Source: UBA2256 sp964531105
GTDB taxonomy: Bacteria > Spirochaetota > Spirochaetia > Treponematales > Rectinemataceae
NCBI GenBank assembly: GCA_964531105.1
Contig: CAZHFN010000002.1
Span: 48,565 to 112,564 of the forward strand
Direction of reading: 5' to 3'
DNA length: 64,000 bases
This document shows positions 53,570 through 61,023 of the stretch, one piece after another. Within the stretch, counting starts at the first letter, position 1. Each line of letters begins with the position of its first letter. The position numbers were made by a program, and so were the translations under genes. The notes beneath the pieces are model-generated. The model saw only the letters and a list, made by a program, of their open reading frames with translations. It had not been told where the DNA came from and did not search any database.

Positions 53570-54940
53570 ATGAGTCTCTCGCTCGGGGATATAAGCGAAG
53601 AGGTCCTAGCCGCCGAATACGCGGTGAGGGGTCCCATAGTTAAAAGAGCCCAGGAACTGGAGCGCGAAGGCAGGGAAATCATCTACTGCAATATCGGAAA
53701 CCCCCAGGCTCTCGGCCAGAAACCCCTGAGCTATGTGCGCCATGTGCTCGCCCTAATGCAGGATCCGAGGCTCTTGGACGAGGCGCCTCACGCCTATCCT
53801 TCCGATGTGAAGCAAAGGGCTTTGGAGCTTTTAAAATTCTCCAAAGGCGGGCTTGGCGCGTACTCCGAATCCAAGGGCCTGGCTATAGTAAGAAAGGATG
53901 TGGCGGAATTCATTGCCGCAAGGGATTCTGACGCAAAGGTTAAGGTTGAAGCCGATTCTGAACATATCTATCTGACCGATGGGGCTTCCAAAGGAGTGCA
54001 GACAGCGCTCAGGCTTCTTATCGCATCTAAAAATGACGGAATCATGATACCCATTCCTCAGTATCCTCTCTACTCGGCAACAATCACGCTCTACGGCGGA
54101 AAAATCATAGGATATTATTTGGACGAAGCCTCCCAATGGAGCCTCTCCAGAAAGGAACTAGAGCGAGCGTATTCACAGGCCACTGCGGAAGGCGTGAGAG
54201 TAAAGGCTATCTGCGTCATCAATCCCGGCAACCCCACCGGGGCGGTCCTGGACAGAAACAACATCGCCATGGTGCTGGAATTCGCAAGGGAGCACGGTCT
54301 TTGCGTGCTGGCCGACGAGGTGTATCAGCAGAACATTTACAGGCCCCAGGACAAATTCGTTTCCTTCGCCAGGGTTCTTTCAGAGTTGGGCGACACTGAA
54401 GTATGCCTTTTTAGCTTTCATTCGTGCTCAAAGGGATTTCACGGCGAGTGCGGCCAACGCGGCGGATATATGGAAGCGCGCAACGTCAGTTCTGAGGTAC
54501 TTGCACTTATCACTAAGCTGCAGTCCATATCTCTGTGCGCAAACTTAAGCGGCCAAATACTCGTAGATCTGATGGTGCGACCGCCCAAGCAGGGTGAAGC
54601 ATCTTTCGACCAGTACGAAAAGGAAAAAGCGGAAATTCTCGGCGAATTGGCGGCCAGAGCCAAACTCCTGGCTATAGGTTTAGGAAAAATACCAGGCATC
54701 TCCTGCGCGCCTATAGCCGGTGCCATGTATGCCTTTCCCAGCATTACACTGCCGCCAGGCCGCAGCGACTCTGAATACTGCCTAGCCCTCCTGGAGGAGA
54801 CGGGAATCTGCCTTGTTCCCGGCGAGGGCTTCGGCCAAGCCAAAGGAAGCGCTCATTTTAGAACAACAATCTTGCCGCCCCGGGATCAATTAGTACAGGT
54901 CATTTCCAAAGTGGAAAAATTTCATCGCATGTGGCGATAG
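53570..54940 (+). CDS. Alanine-aminotransferase-like PLP enzyme
   Basis: This protein has 456 residues from ATG 53570 (AAGGAG upstream). It is a fold-type I aminotransferase of the eukaryotic-type alanine aminotransferase group. The nucleophile motif SFHSCSKGFHGECGQRGGYME carries the PLP Lys, preceded by NPGNPTGAVLDRNN (Asn/Asp contacts) and DEVYQQNIY. The N-terminus REIIYCNIGNPQALGQKPLSYVR matches ALT proteins, which transfer the amino group between alanine and 2-oxoglutarate. Fine substrate choice is inferred. A peptidyl-prolyl isomerase gene follows after 12 bases. Confidence 0.88.
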   Translation: MSLSLGDISEEVLAAEYAVRGPIVKRAQELEREGREIIYCNIGNPQALGQKPLSYVRHVLALMQDPRLLDEAPHAYPSDVKQRALELLKFSKGGLGAYSESKGLAIVRKDVAEFIAARDSDAKVKVEADSEHIYLTDGASKGVQTALRLLIASKNDGIMIPIPQYPLYSATITLYGGKIIGYYLDEASQWSLSRKELERAYSQATAEGVRVKAICVINPGNPTGAVLDRNNIAMVLEFAREHGLCVLADEVYQQNIYRPQDKFVSFARVLSELGDTEVCLFSFHSCSKGFHGECGQRGGYMEARNVSSEVLALITKLQSISLCANLSGQILVDLMVRPPKQGEASFDQYEKEKAEILGELAARAKLLAIGLGKIPGISCAPIAGAMYAFPSITLPPGRSDSEYCLALLEETGICLVPGEGFGQAKGSAHFRTTILPPRDQLVQVISKVEKFHRMWR

Positions 54941-54952
54941 GAGTCAGCAGTC

Positions 54953-55228
54953 ATGGAATGGAGAGCCAGTCACATACTAGTTAAGGACAGAGCCTTGGCC
55001 CAGGATCTGGTCAAGCGCTGCAAGCAGGGAGGCAGTTTTGAAAGCCTCGCAAGGGAACACTCCACCTGCCCTTCCAGATCATCGGGCGGGGATTTAGGTT
55101 GGTTCGGTCCCGGCAAGATGGTTGCAGCCTTCGAATCGGCCTGTAAAAGCCTGGGAGTCGGTTCTATATCCGATGTAGTACAAACTCAGTTTGGGTATCA
55201 CATAATAAAGCTGACAGGGAGACGTTAG
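54953..55228 (+). CDS. Parvulin-type peptidyl-prolyl cis-trans isomerase
   Basis: This 91-residue protein is a single PpiC/rotamase domain with no signal peptide, like E. coli PpiC (Par10). The signature blocks are RASHILVKD, FESLAREHSTCPSRSSGGDLGWFGPGKMV, and GYHIIKLTGR. It therefore acts in the cytosol on exposed proline bonds. SD GGAG precedes the ATG at a normal distance. It is downstream of the aminotransferase gene and probably cotranscribed. Confidence 0.93.
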   Translation: MEWRASHILVKDRALAQDLVKRCKQGGSFESLAREHSTCPSRSSGGDLGWFGPGKMVAAFESACKSLGVGSISDVVQTQFGYHIIKLTGRR

Positions 55229-55264
55229 CCGATTTTCCAGCTAGTTTGGATTTATGCAGTGCTG

Positions 55265-56029
55265 TCAATCTTCTAAAGGCGCTGTCATGCTTTTACGCGA
55301 AGAGTTTTTTTGAAGTTGCGCGACAGCAGCTTTTAAATCTCTAGGCAGAGCTGCTTCGAGTTCCAGCTTATTCCCGTTTTTAGGATGCCCGAGGCTCAAG
55401 GTTTCCGCGTGGAGACCTGTGCGGGCCAACAAGGGGCGCTCCTCGAAGCTGTCGCCCCTCCAGCCGCGTTTGATCTTGGAAAGGAATAAGGGCTTGCCGT
55501 CACCGTAGAGGGGATCCGCCACTATTGGATAGCCCGATACTGCGCAATGCACCCTTACCTGATGTGTTCTACCCGTTTCTGGCTTTACCCTTATAAGGCT
55601 GTATTCTTCAAAGCGTTCGATCGTTTCAAACCTGGAGAAGCATTCCTTGCCCCTGCGCTTGTCCACTATGCTGCGATGCAGCTTGTCGGCATCGGCCAGA
55701 AGGGGTAGATCGCAGGTCCATTCATCCTCTTCCGTTTGCCCCCGCACTAGGGCTAGGTAGGACTTTTCAACGGCCCTTGAATGAAAAAGCGAATTCAGCG
55801 TTCTATGGGAATCCTGATCTCTGGCGTAAAGAAGTACTCCGCTCGTGTCCTTGTCGATTCTATGCACGACAAAAAGCTTTCCGTATAGCTTTTCAAGGAC
55901 CTGAAGTATAACCGGCGCGTCCATATCGTAACGGTCGGGAATGGATAGCATGCCTGCAGGTTTGTTTACCGCCAGCAAAGAATCATCGCAATAAAGAATA
56001 TCGGGTTTCTTGTTCACGTAGACAAGCAT
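55265..56029 (-). CDS. RluA-family pseudouridine synthase
   Basis: This 254-residue protein has the catalytic motif HRIDKDTSGVLLYARD, with the nucleophilic Asp in the HRLDxxTSG pattern. VNKPAGMLSIPD and RVKPETGRTHQVRVHCAVSGYPIVADPLYGDG are further family blocks. No S4 domain is present. It modifies rRNA or tRNA uridines; the target (RluA, RluC, RluD or TruC class) cannot be fixed from sequence. The basic C-terminus is typical. The MarR-type gene lies 51 bases upstream on the same strand. Confidence 0.92.
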   Translation of the reverse strand: MLVYVNKKPDILYCDDSLLAVNKPAGMLSIPDRYDMDAPVILQVLEKLYGKLFVVHRIDKDTSGVLLYARDQDSHRTLNSLFHSRAVEKSYLALVRGQTEEDEWTCDLPLLADADKLHRSIVDKRRGKECFSRFETIERFEEYSLIRVKPETGRTHQVRVHCAVSGYPIVADPLYGDGKPLFLSKIKRGWRGDSFEERPLLARTGLHAETLSLGHPKNGNKLELEAALPRDLKAAVAQLQKNSSRKSMTAPLED

Positions 56030-56080
56030 AGCACGAAGGCGAATCTTTGTGAACGAAGGCAGGTCGCCCTTAGCCCAGGC

Positions 56081-56509
56081 TCAGAGGAAAACATCCCTCG
56101 CCCTCCTGGAAACCCTGTCCATCATGCGCTTAAGCTCGGAGCGTTCTTCGGCGCCCAGAACATCCAGGGCATCTCCCAGGGATTCAGGCGAGAATAGTCG
56201 TGAGGATTCTATCCGGTCCAAAAGTTCCTCGCCGTAGCCTGAAAGGCTGAGCCGAGAAGCTCTTTTATCCGTAACTATATCGGTTCGCACTAGCCAGCCC
56301 GCATCCACGCATTTTCTGGCCACCAGGCTCAGGGTAGGTTTGTCCATGCCCAGCTCCCTGGCGGCTACGCTCAAGATCAGGGCGCCCCTCCTGCGGGCTT
56401 GTCTCACCAGCTGATACTGCTGAAAACTGATGCCAAACTGCTCCAGGGCGGCCGAAGCCTTGCGGCGCCACAGGCCGTACGCCAGCCCCATCATCAGATA
56501 CTCTTCCAT
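56081..56509 (-). CDS. MarR-family transcriptional regulator
   Basis: This 142-residue winged-helix regulator has recognition helix LGMDKPTLSLVARKCVDAGW and a wing VTDKRASRLSLSGYG with the family's DKR motif. The N- and C-terminal helices form the dimer interface. The divergent region before groEL (56510-56560) has TTAGTA twice and GTATAC/AATATT half-sites that could be its operator. MarR proteins usually control adjacent genes in response to small ligands; here the candidates are itself, the RluA-family gene and possibly groEL. Confidence 0.88.
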   Translation of the reverse strand: MEEYLMMGLAYGLWRRKASAALEQFGISFQQYQLVRQARRRGALILSVAARELGMDKPTLSLVARKCVDAGWLVRTDIVTDKRASRLSLSGYGEELLDRIESSRLFSPESLGDALDVLGAEERSELKRMMDRVSRRARDVFL

Positions 56510-56562
56510 ATAGTTAGTATACGAACAATATTAGTAGTATTCCAGTTTTTTTTATAAAGTCC

Positions 56563-56591
56563 TTGTCACTTTTTGAGAAAATAGGTATATT
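56563..56591 (+). promoter_or_regulatory. Sigma-70 promoter of groEL
   Basis: TTGTCA (56563-56568), 17-base spacer, TATATT (56586-56591). The start point is expected near 56598, inside a palindrome. Confidence 0.75.
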
Positions 56592-56596
56592 CGACC

Positions 56597-56611
56597 TGAC
56601 CTACGAGGTCA
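56597..56611 (+). promoter_or_regulatory. Palindromic operator at the groEL transcription start
   Basis: TGACCT-ACG-AGGTCA is a perfect 6-3-6 inverted repeat positioned at the expected start site. It is not CIRCE (TTAGCACTC-N9-GAGTGCTAA). A repressor bound here would block transcription initiation. Confidence 0.55.
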
Positions 56612-56642
56612 CTAATCCAAATAATCAAGGGAGAGTAACACT

Positions 56643-58295
56643 ATGGCCAAACAGCTGCTTTTCAGCGAAGACGCCAGGCGCAGGCTTTTAGTCGGCGTGG
56701 AGACAATTTCCAAGGCGGTTAAGGTAACCCTCGGCCCCAAAGGCCGGAATGTCCTCCTCGACAAAAAGTTCGGCGCCCCCACGGTAACCAAGGACGGCGT
56801 GTCCGTTGCCAAGGAAATCGAACTGGAAGATCCATATGAGAACATGGGTGCCCAGCTGCTCAAGGAAGTAGCCACCAAGACCAACGACATCGCCGGAGAC
56901 GGAACCACCACCGCTACCGTCCTGGCCTATTCCATCGTCAAGGAAGGCCTCAAGGCCGTCGCCGCGGGAATGGATCCCATGGCCCTCAAGAAGGGAATCG
57001 ATCAGGCTGTCACCGTCGCCGTGGAAGAGATCAAGAAGAATTCCAAGGAAATCATCGAGAAAGAGGAAATCGCCAATGTAGCCTCTGTCTCCGCCAACAA
57101 CGACATCAACATCGGCAATCAGATCGCCGATGCCATGGAAAAAGTAGGCAAAGATGGCGTCATCACCGTTGAAGAGTCCAAGACCATGGACACCACCATC
57201 GATTTCGTAGAAGGCATGCAGTTCGACCGCGGTTACACCTCTCCCTACTTTGTCACCAACCGCGACTCCATGACCACGGTCTTCGAAAATCCCCTCATCC
57301 TCATCCATGACAAGAAAATCTCCAACATGAAGGACCTCCTTCCCCTCCTGGAGAAGATCGCCCAGACCGGCAAGCCGCTGCTCATCATCGCCGAGGATAT
57401 CGAAGGCGAAGCCCTGGCTACCCTCATCGTCAACCACCTCCGCGGCACCCTTAGCGTCTGCGCCGTCAAAGCCCCTGGCTTCGGCGACCGCCGCAAGGCC
57501 ATGCTCGAGGACATCGCCGTGCTCACCGGCGGCGAAGTGGTCTCCGAGGAACTCGGCCTCAAGCTCGAGAACACCGCGATGACCCAGCTCGGCACCGCCA
57601 AGACCGTAAAAGTGGACAAGGACAACACCACTATCATCAACGGCGCCGGCAAGCAGAAGGACATCCAGGACAGGATCGCCCAGATCAAGAATCAGATCGA
57701 GGAAACCACCTCTGACTACGACCGCGAGAAGCTCCAGGAGCGCCTGGCCAAGCTCGCCGGCGGCGTCGCCGTCATCAATGTCGGCGCGGCCACCGAAGTC
57801 GAGATGAAAGAGAAGAAGCACAGAGTTGAAGATGCCCTCTCCGCCACCCGCGCGGCTATCGACGAAGGCATCGTGTCCGGCGGCGGCATCGCCCTCATCC
57901 AGGCATCTCTGGCCCTCGACAAGACCAATATTTCCAAGTTCTCCGATGACGAGAAGATCGGCTTCAAGATCGTTCGCCGCGCCCTGGAGGAACCCATCCG
58001 CCAGATCGCCGAAAACGGCGGCATCGACGGTTCAATCATCGCCGACAAGGCCAAGGCCTCCAAGAAGGGCATCGGCTATGACGCGGCCAAGAACGAGTGG
58101 GTGGACATGATGAAGGCCGGGATCATCGATCCCGCCAAGGTCACGAGAAGCGCCCTCCAGAACGCTGCTTCCGTGGCGGCCCTCCTCCTCACCACCGAGT
58201 GCGCCATCACCGATCTGCCCGAACCCAAGGCTCCCCCCGCCGGTGGCGGAATGGGCGGCGGCGGCATGGGCGGAATGGGCGGAATGGACTACTAA
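56643..58295 (+). CDS. groL: Chaperonin GroEL
   Basis: This 550-residue 60-kDa chaperonin forms the double-ring folding chamber. Hallmarks include TLGPKGRNVLLDKKFGAPTVTKDG, the ATPase motif GDGTTTATVLA, MLEDIAVLTGG and the C-terminal GGM-repeat tail ending GGMDY. Codon choice is strongly biased towards C-ending codons compared with its neighbours, as expected for a highly expressed gene. GroES is not adjacent, so groEL is monocistronic here. SD GGGAGAG precedes the ATG. It is controlled by the promoter and palindrome upstream rather than by CIRCE. Confidence 0.98.
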   Translation: MAKQLLFSEDARRRLLVGVETISKAVKVTLGPKGRNVLLDKKFGAPTVTKDGVSVAKEIELEDPYENMGAQLLKEVATKTNDIAGDGTTTATVLAYSIVKEGLKAVAAGMDPMALKKGIDQAVTVAVEEIKKNSKEIIEKEEIANVASVSANNDINIGNQIADAMEKVGKDGVITVEESKTMDTTIDFVEGMQFDRGYTSPYFVTNRDSMTTVFENPLILIHDKKISNMKDLLPLLEKIAQTGKPLLIIAEDIEGEALATLIVNHLRGTLSVCAVKAPGFGDRRKAMLEDIAVLTGGEVVSEELGLKLENTAMTQLGTAKTVKVDKDNTTIINGAGKQKDIQDRIAQIKNQIEETTSDYDREKLQERLAKLAGGVAVINVGAATEVEMKEKKHRVEDALSATRAAIDEGIVSGGGIALIQASLALDKTNISKFSDDEKIGFKIVRRALEEPIRQIAENGGIDGSIIADKAKASKKGIGYDAAKNEWVDMMKAGIIDPAKVTRSALQNAASVAALLLTTECAITDLPEPKAPPAGGGMGGGGMGGMGGMDY

Positions 58296-58323
58296 TACTG
58301 ATAGTCCTGATCTGAATGCTACC

Positions 58324-58353
58324 AAGACCCTGCCTTCGGGCAGGGTCTTTTAT
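58324..58353 (+). terminator. groEL terminator with UUCG tetraloop
   Basis: AAGACCCTGCC (58324-58334) pairs with GGCAGGGTCTT (58339-58349) around TTCG, followed by TTATTT. It lies 28 bases after the groEL stop. Confidence 0.9.
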
Positions 58354-58359
58354 TTAGAT

Positions 58360-58460
58360 TTATGTCCATTCCGCCCATGTCCCGGGATTCTCGCGAATCC
58401 GGTTCACCGGATTCGCTAGGACACGCGCCAGCGTGGCAAGGCATGGACTACTAAGCCGTC
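58360..58460. repeat. Scar-like region with inverted and direct fragments of the groEL 3' end
   Basis: GTCCATTCCGCCCAT (58364-58378) is the exact reverse complement of groEL 58275-58289. ATGGACTACTAA near 58443-58454 repeats the groEL terminal codons and stop in direct orientation. Between them are two further hairpins (CGAATCCGG 58394-58402 with 58407-58415, and CACGC 58422-58426 with 58431-58435). There is no gene in this stretch. Confidence 0.7.
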
Positions 58461-58476
58461 CCGCAACATGAATAGA

Positions 58477-58507
58477 AGCAGCGCCCGAAAGGGTGCTGCT
58501 TTTTTTT
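58477..58507 (+). terminator. Second terminator downstream of groEL
   Basis: AGCAGCGCCC (58477-58486), loop GAAA, GGGTGCTGCT (58491-58500), then seven T residues. It follows the duplicated groEL end fragment. Confidence 0.85.
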
Positions 58508-58595
58508 GGCCGCACCGCCCATGCCCCGTGAATCTAATGAAAAAACGATGGAAGTGTCCTGGACAATAGACCAGGGATGCATTAGAAAAAAGGGG

Positions 58596-60965
58596 ATGCA
58601 CAACAGCTCGATCATTCCAAGGCGTTCCATAGTTATCGTATTCCTCGCATTTATCACCCTCGCCTGGAATGCAGCAGCGGCGCCAGCACTCGTGCTTTCG
58701 GGATGCGAATATGATTACCCACCCTATTGCATTGTAAACCCCGACGACTCAGCGACGGGTTTTTCGGTGGAACTCCTCCGTGCGACCCTCAAGGCAGTTG
58801 GTCGGGATGTGAGCTTTAAGACTGGAGCTTGGGCGGACATAAAAAGCGATCTGGAAAAAGGAAGGATCCAGGTTCTTCCCCTGGTAGGGCGCACTCCCGA
58901 GAGGGAAACGGTTTTCGATTTCACCTTTCCCTATCTCACCATGCACGGAACAATCTTCGTCCGAGAAGATAATGCCACTATTGCCTCCCCCAAAGACTTG
59001 GAGGGAAGGTTAGTGGCAGTCCTTAAGGGAGATAATGCCGAAGAATATCTGAGAAGGTCGAATCTAGGCGCGAGGATTGTCCCCCTTGACACCTTCGAAG
59101 CCGCGATGAAGGGACTTTCGGAGGGCGCCTATGATGCTGTGGTAGCGCAGAAGCTCATGGGAATGCAAATCCTACAGAACAACGGTATCACCAACCTCAA
59201 AACAGTCGGTCCTCCATTAAACGAATTCACCCAATCATTTTGCTTCGCCACCCAGAAAGGCGATACGGAACTCCTGGCGTTGCTTAACGAGGGACTTTCA
59301 ATAGTCATCGCCGAGGGCACATTCCGAGAACTCTACGCCACCTGGTTCTCGGGCTTGGAGGCCTTAGCCAACAAGAAAAGCCGCATCATCATCGGTGGGG
59401 ACAGCAATTATCCTCCCTATGAATTCCTAGACGAAGGCGGCAATCCTGCCGGCTTCAACGTAGAACTCACCAAGGCAATCGCTGAAGAACTCGGGCTGGA
59501 TATCCAGATACGCCTAGGCACCTGGGGCGAGATTCGCCAAGCCTTGCGCGACGGAACCATCGATATGATCCAGGGAATGTACTATTCCGTGGAGAGAGAC
59601 AGGGTCTACGGCTTTTCCCCCGGCTATGCCACCGTCAACCACGTGATCGCTGCGAGATCAGGCCTGGATATACCCGAAGACGTAAAAGACCTACAGGGCA
59701 AGAAATTAGTTGTCATGGCAGGAGATGTCATGGACGACCTGGCAGTATCCCTAGGGTTTGAGCAAAACCTAGTCAGGGTGGATAGCCAGGAGGAAGCCCT
59801 ACTGTTGTTAAGTCGAGGCGAAGAGGACTATGCCCTAGTAGGTCAGATTCCGGCCCAATATTTCATGAAGCGGCAAAAAATCAAGAATGTCGCGCTTTCC
59901 AAGTCACCTATACTCTCGCCGGAGTATTGCTACGCGGCACCCAATGCCTCTGGAGCCTTGGTAGCCCAATTCTCCCAAGGCTTGGCATCAGTGTTAGCCA
60001 AGGGAAGGTATCGCGCCATCGAAAACAAATGGCTGGCGCCATATAGTGTTGAGGGCGGAAATTTCGCAACAATCGCGAAGTATGCCGCTTTTGTCATTTT
60101 GATCCTTGGGATCTTGCTTTTGGCGAGCTTGCTTTGGTCTTGGGCGCTTCGGCGTAGCGTAAAGCATAAAACACAGCAGCTCTCTTTCGAGATCGCTGAG
60201 CGAAAGAAAGCCGAGGAAGAAATAAAAATCCTCAACCAGGACTTGGAACGCCGGGTTGCCGCGAGGACTTCGGAGCTGGAAAACGCAATCAAGGAGCTGG
60301 AATCGTTTTCCTACGCGGTGGCCCATGACCTGCGAACTCCCTTAAGGGCCATGGAAGGATTCAGCACGATCCTTGCCCATTCGTATAACGAAAAATTGGA
60401 TGCCCTAGGCCTTGAATATCTCGACCGTATCAGAAATGCCTCCAGCCGCATGGGAAAGCTCATCGACGATCTTTTAAGCCTATCGAAAGTGTCGAAGCAT
60501 GAGCTCGAGCGGCAAGAAGTCGACATGAGCGCATTGGCCGCCGAAGTTGCTACCCAGGTATCCGAATACTTTAAAGGCAGCCCACCGAAAGTGCGCATCG
60601 GAAAAGGGATGAAGGCCGTGGCAGATCCAGCGCTGATGGAAATCCTATTGAAGAACCTTATAGAGAACGCCTATAAATTCAGCGCCAATGTCGCTTCTCC
60701 CCGGATCGATGTGGGTATGGAAATACAAGACATAGAGGGGATTAAGAAGCACGTGTTTTTTGTCCGGGACAATGGAGTGGGTTTCGACATGGAATTCGCC
60801 GGGGAGCTGTTCGCCCCCTTCCATAGGCTTCATTCCATGAAGGAGTTTTCGGGCACGGGGATAGGTTTGGCGACAGTCAAGAGAATCGTAACTCGCCATG
60901 GCGGAAAAGTATGGCCTGAGGCAAAACCAGGCGAGGGAGCCTGTTTCCATTTTACCTTAGAATAA
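58596..60965 (+). CDS. Sensor histidine kinase with two periplasmic solute-binding domains
   Basis: This protein has 789 residues from ATG 58596, chosen because it gives a clean signal peptide (RRSIVIVFLAFITLAWNAAAA); several upstream in-frame starts exist inside the terminator region. Two tandem SBP_bac_3 (amino-acid-binding, HisJ-like) domains cover about 30-260 and 265-490. A TM helix lies at about 495-518, with a coiled coil to about 565. The HisKA box FSYAVAHDLRTPLR has the phospho-acceptor His577. An HATPase_c domain follows, with N-box KNLIENAYKFS, DNGVGFD and GTGIGLATVK. It resembles BvgS/EvgS sensors without PAS or receiver domains. No response regulator gene is adjacent. Confidence 0.92.
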   Translation: MHNSSIIPRRSIVIVFLAFITLAWNAAAAPALVLSGCEYDYPPYCIVNPDDSATGFSVELLRATLKAVGRDVSFKTGAWADIKSDLEKGRIQVLPLVGRTPERETVFDFTFPYLTMHGTIFVREDNATIASPKDLEGRLVAVLKGDNAEEYLRRSNLGARIVPLDTFEAAMKGLSEGAYDAVVAQKLMGMQILQNNGITNLKTVGPPLNEFTQSFCFATQKGDTELLALLNEGLSIVIAEGTFRELYATWFSGLEALANKKSRIIIGGDSNYPPYEFLDEGGNPAGFNVELTKAIAEELGLDIQIRLGTWGEIRQALRDGTIDMIQGMYYSVERDRVYGFSPGYATVNHVIAARSGLDIPEDVKDLQGKKLVVMAGDVMDDLAVSLGFEQNLVRVDSQEEALLLLSRGEEDYALVGQIPAQYFMKRQKIKNVALSKSPILSPEYCYAAPNASGALVAQFSQGLASVLAKGRYRAIENKWLAPYSVEGGNFATIAKYAAFVILILGILLLASLLWSWALRRSVKHKTQQLSFEIAERKKAEEEIKILNQDLERRVAARTSELENAIKELESFSYAVAHDLRTPLRAMEGFSTILAHSYNEKLDALGLEYLDRIRNASSRMGKLIDDLLSLSKVSKHELERQEVDMSALAAEVATQVSEYFKGSPPKVRIGKGMKAVADPALMEILLKNLIENAYKFSANVASPRIDVGMEIQDIEGIKKHVFFVRDNGVGFDMEFAGELFAPFHRLHSMKEFSGTGIGLATVKRIVTRHGGKVWPEAKPGEGACFHFTLE

Positions 60966-61023
60966 AACATTGAACTCAGGGTTTATGGTGGAAAAGCCGC
61001 GCAAAGCAATTTATCATGTGCGT

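Noticed and set aside
56510..56642. CIRCE element upstream of groEL
   Set aside because: No TTAGCACTC-N9-GAGTGCTAA-like repeat is present; the palindrome there has a different sequence.
56688..57821. A 377-codon open frame antisense to groEL
   Set aside because: It mirrors the extreme codon bias of groEL, has no ribosome site and reads as Gly/Asp/Leu-rich nonsense.
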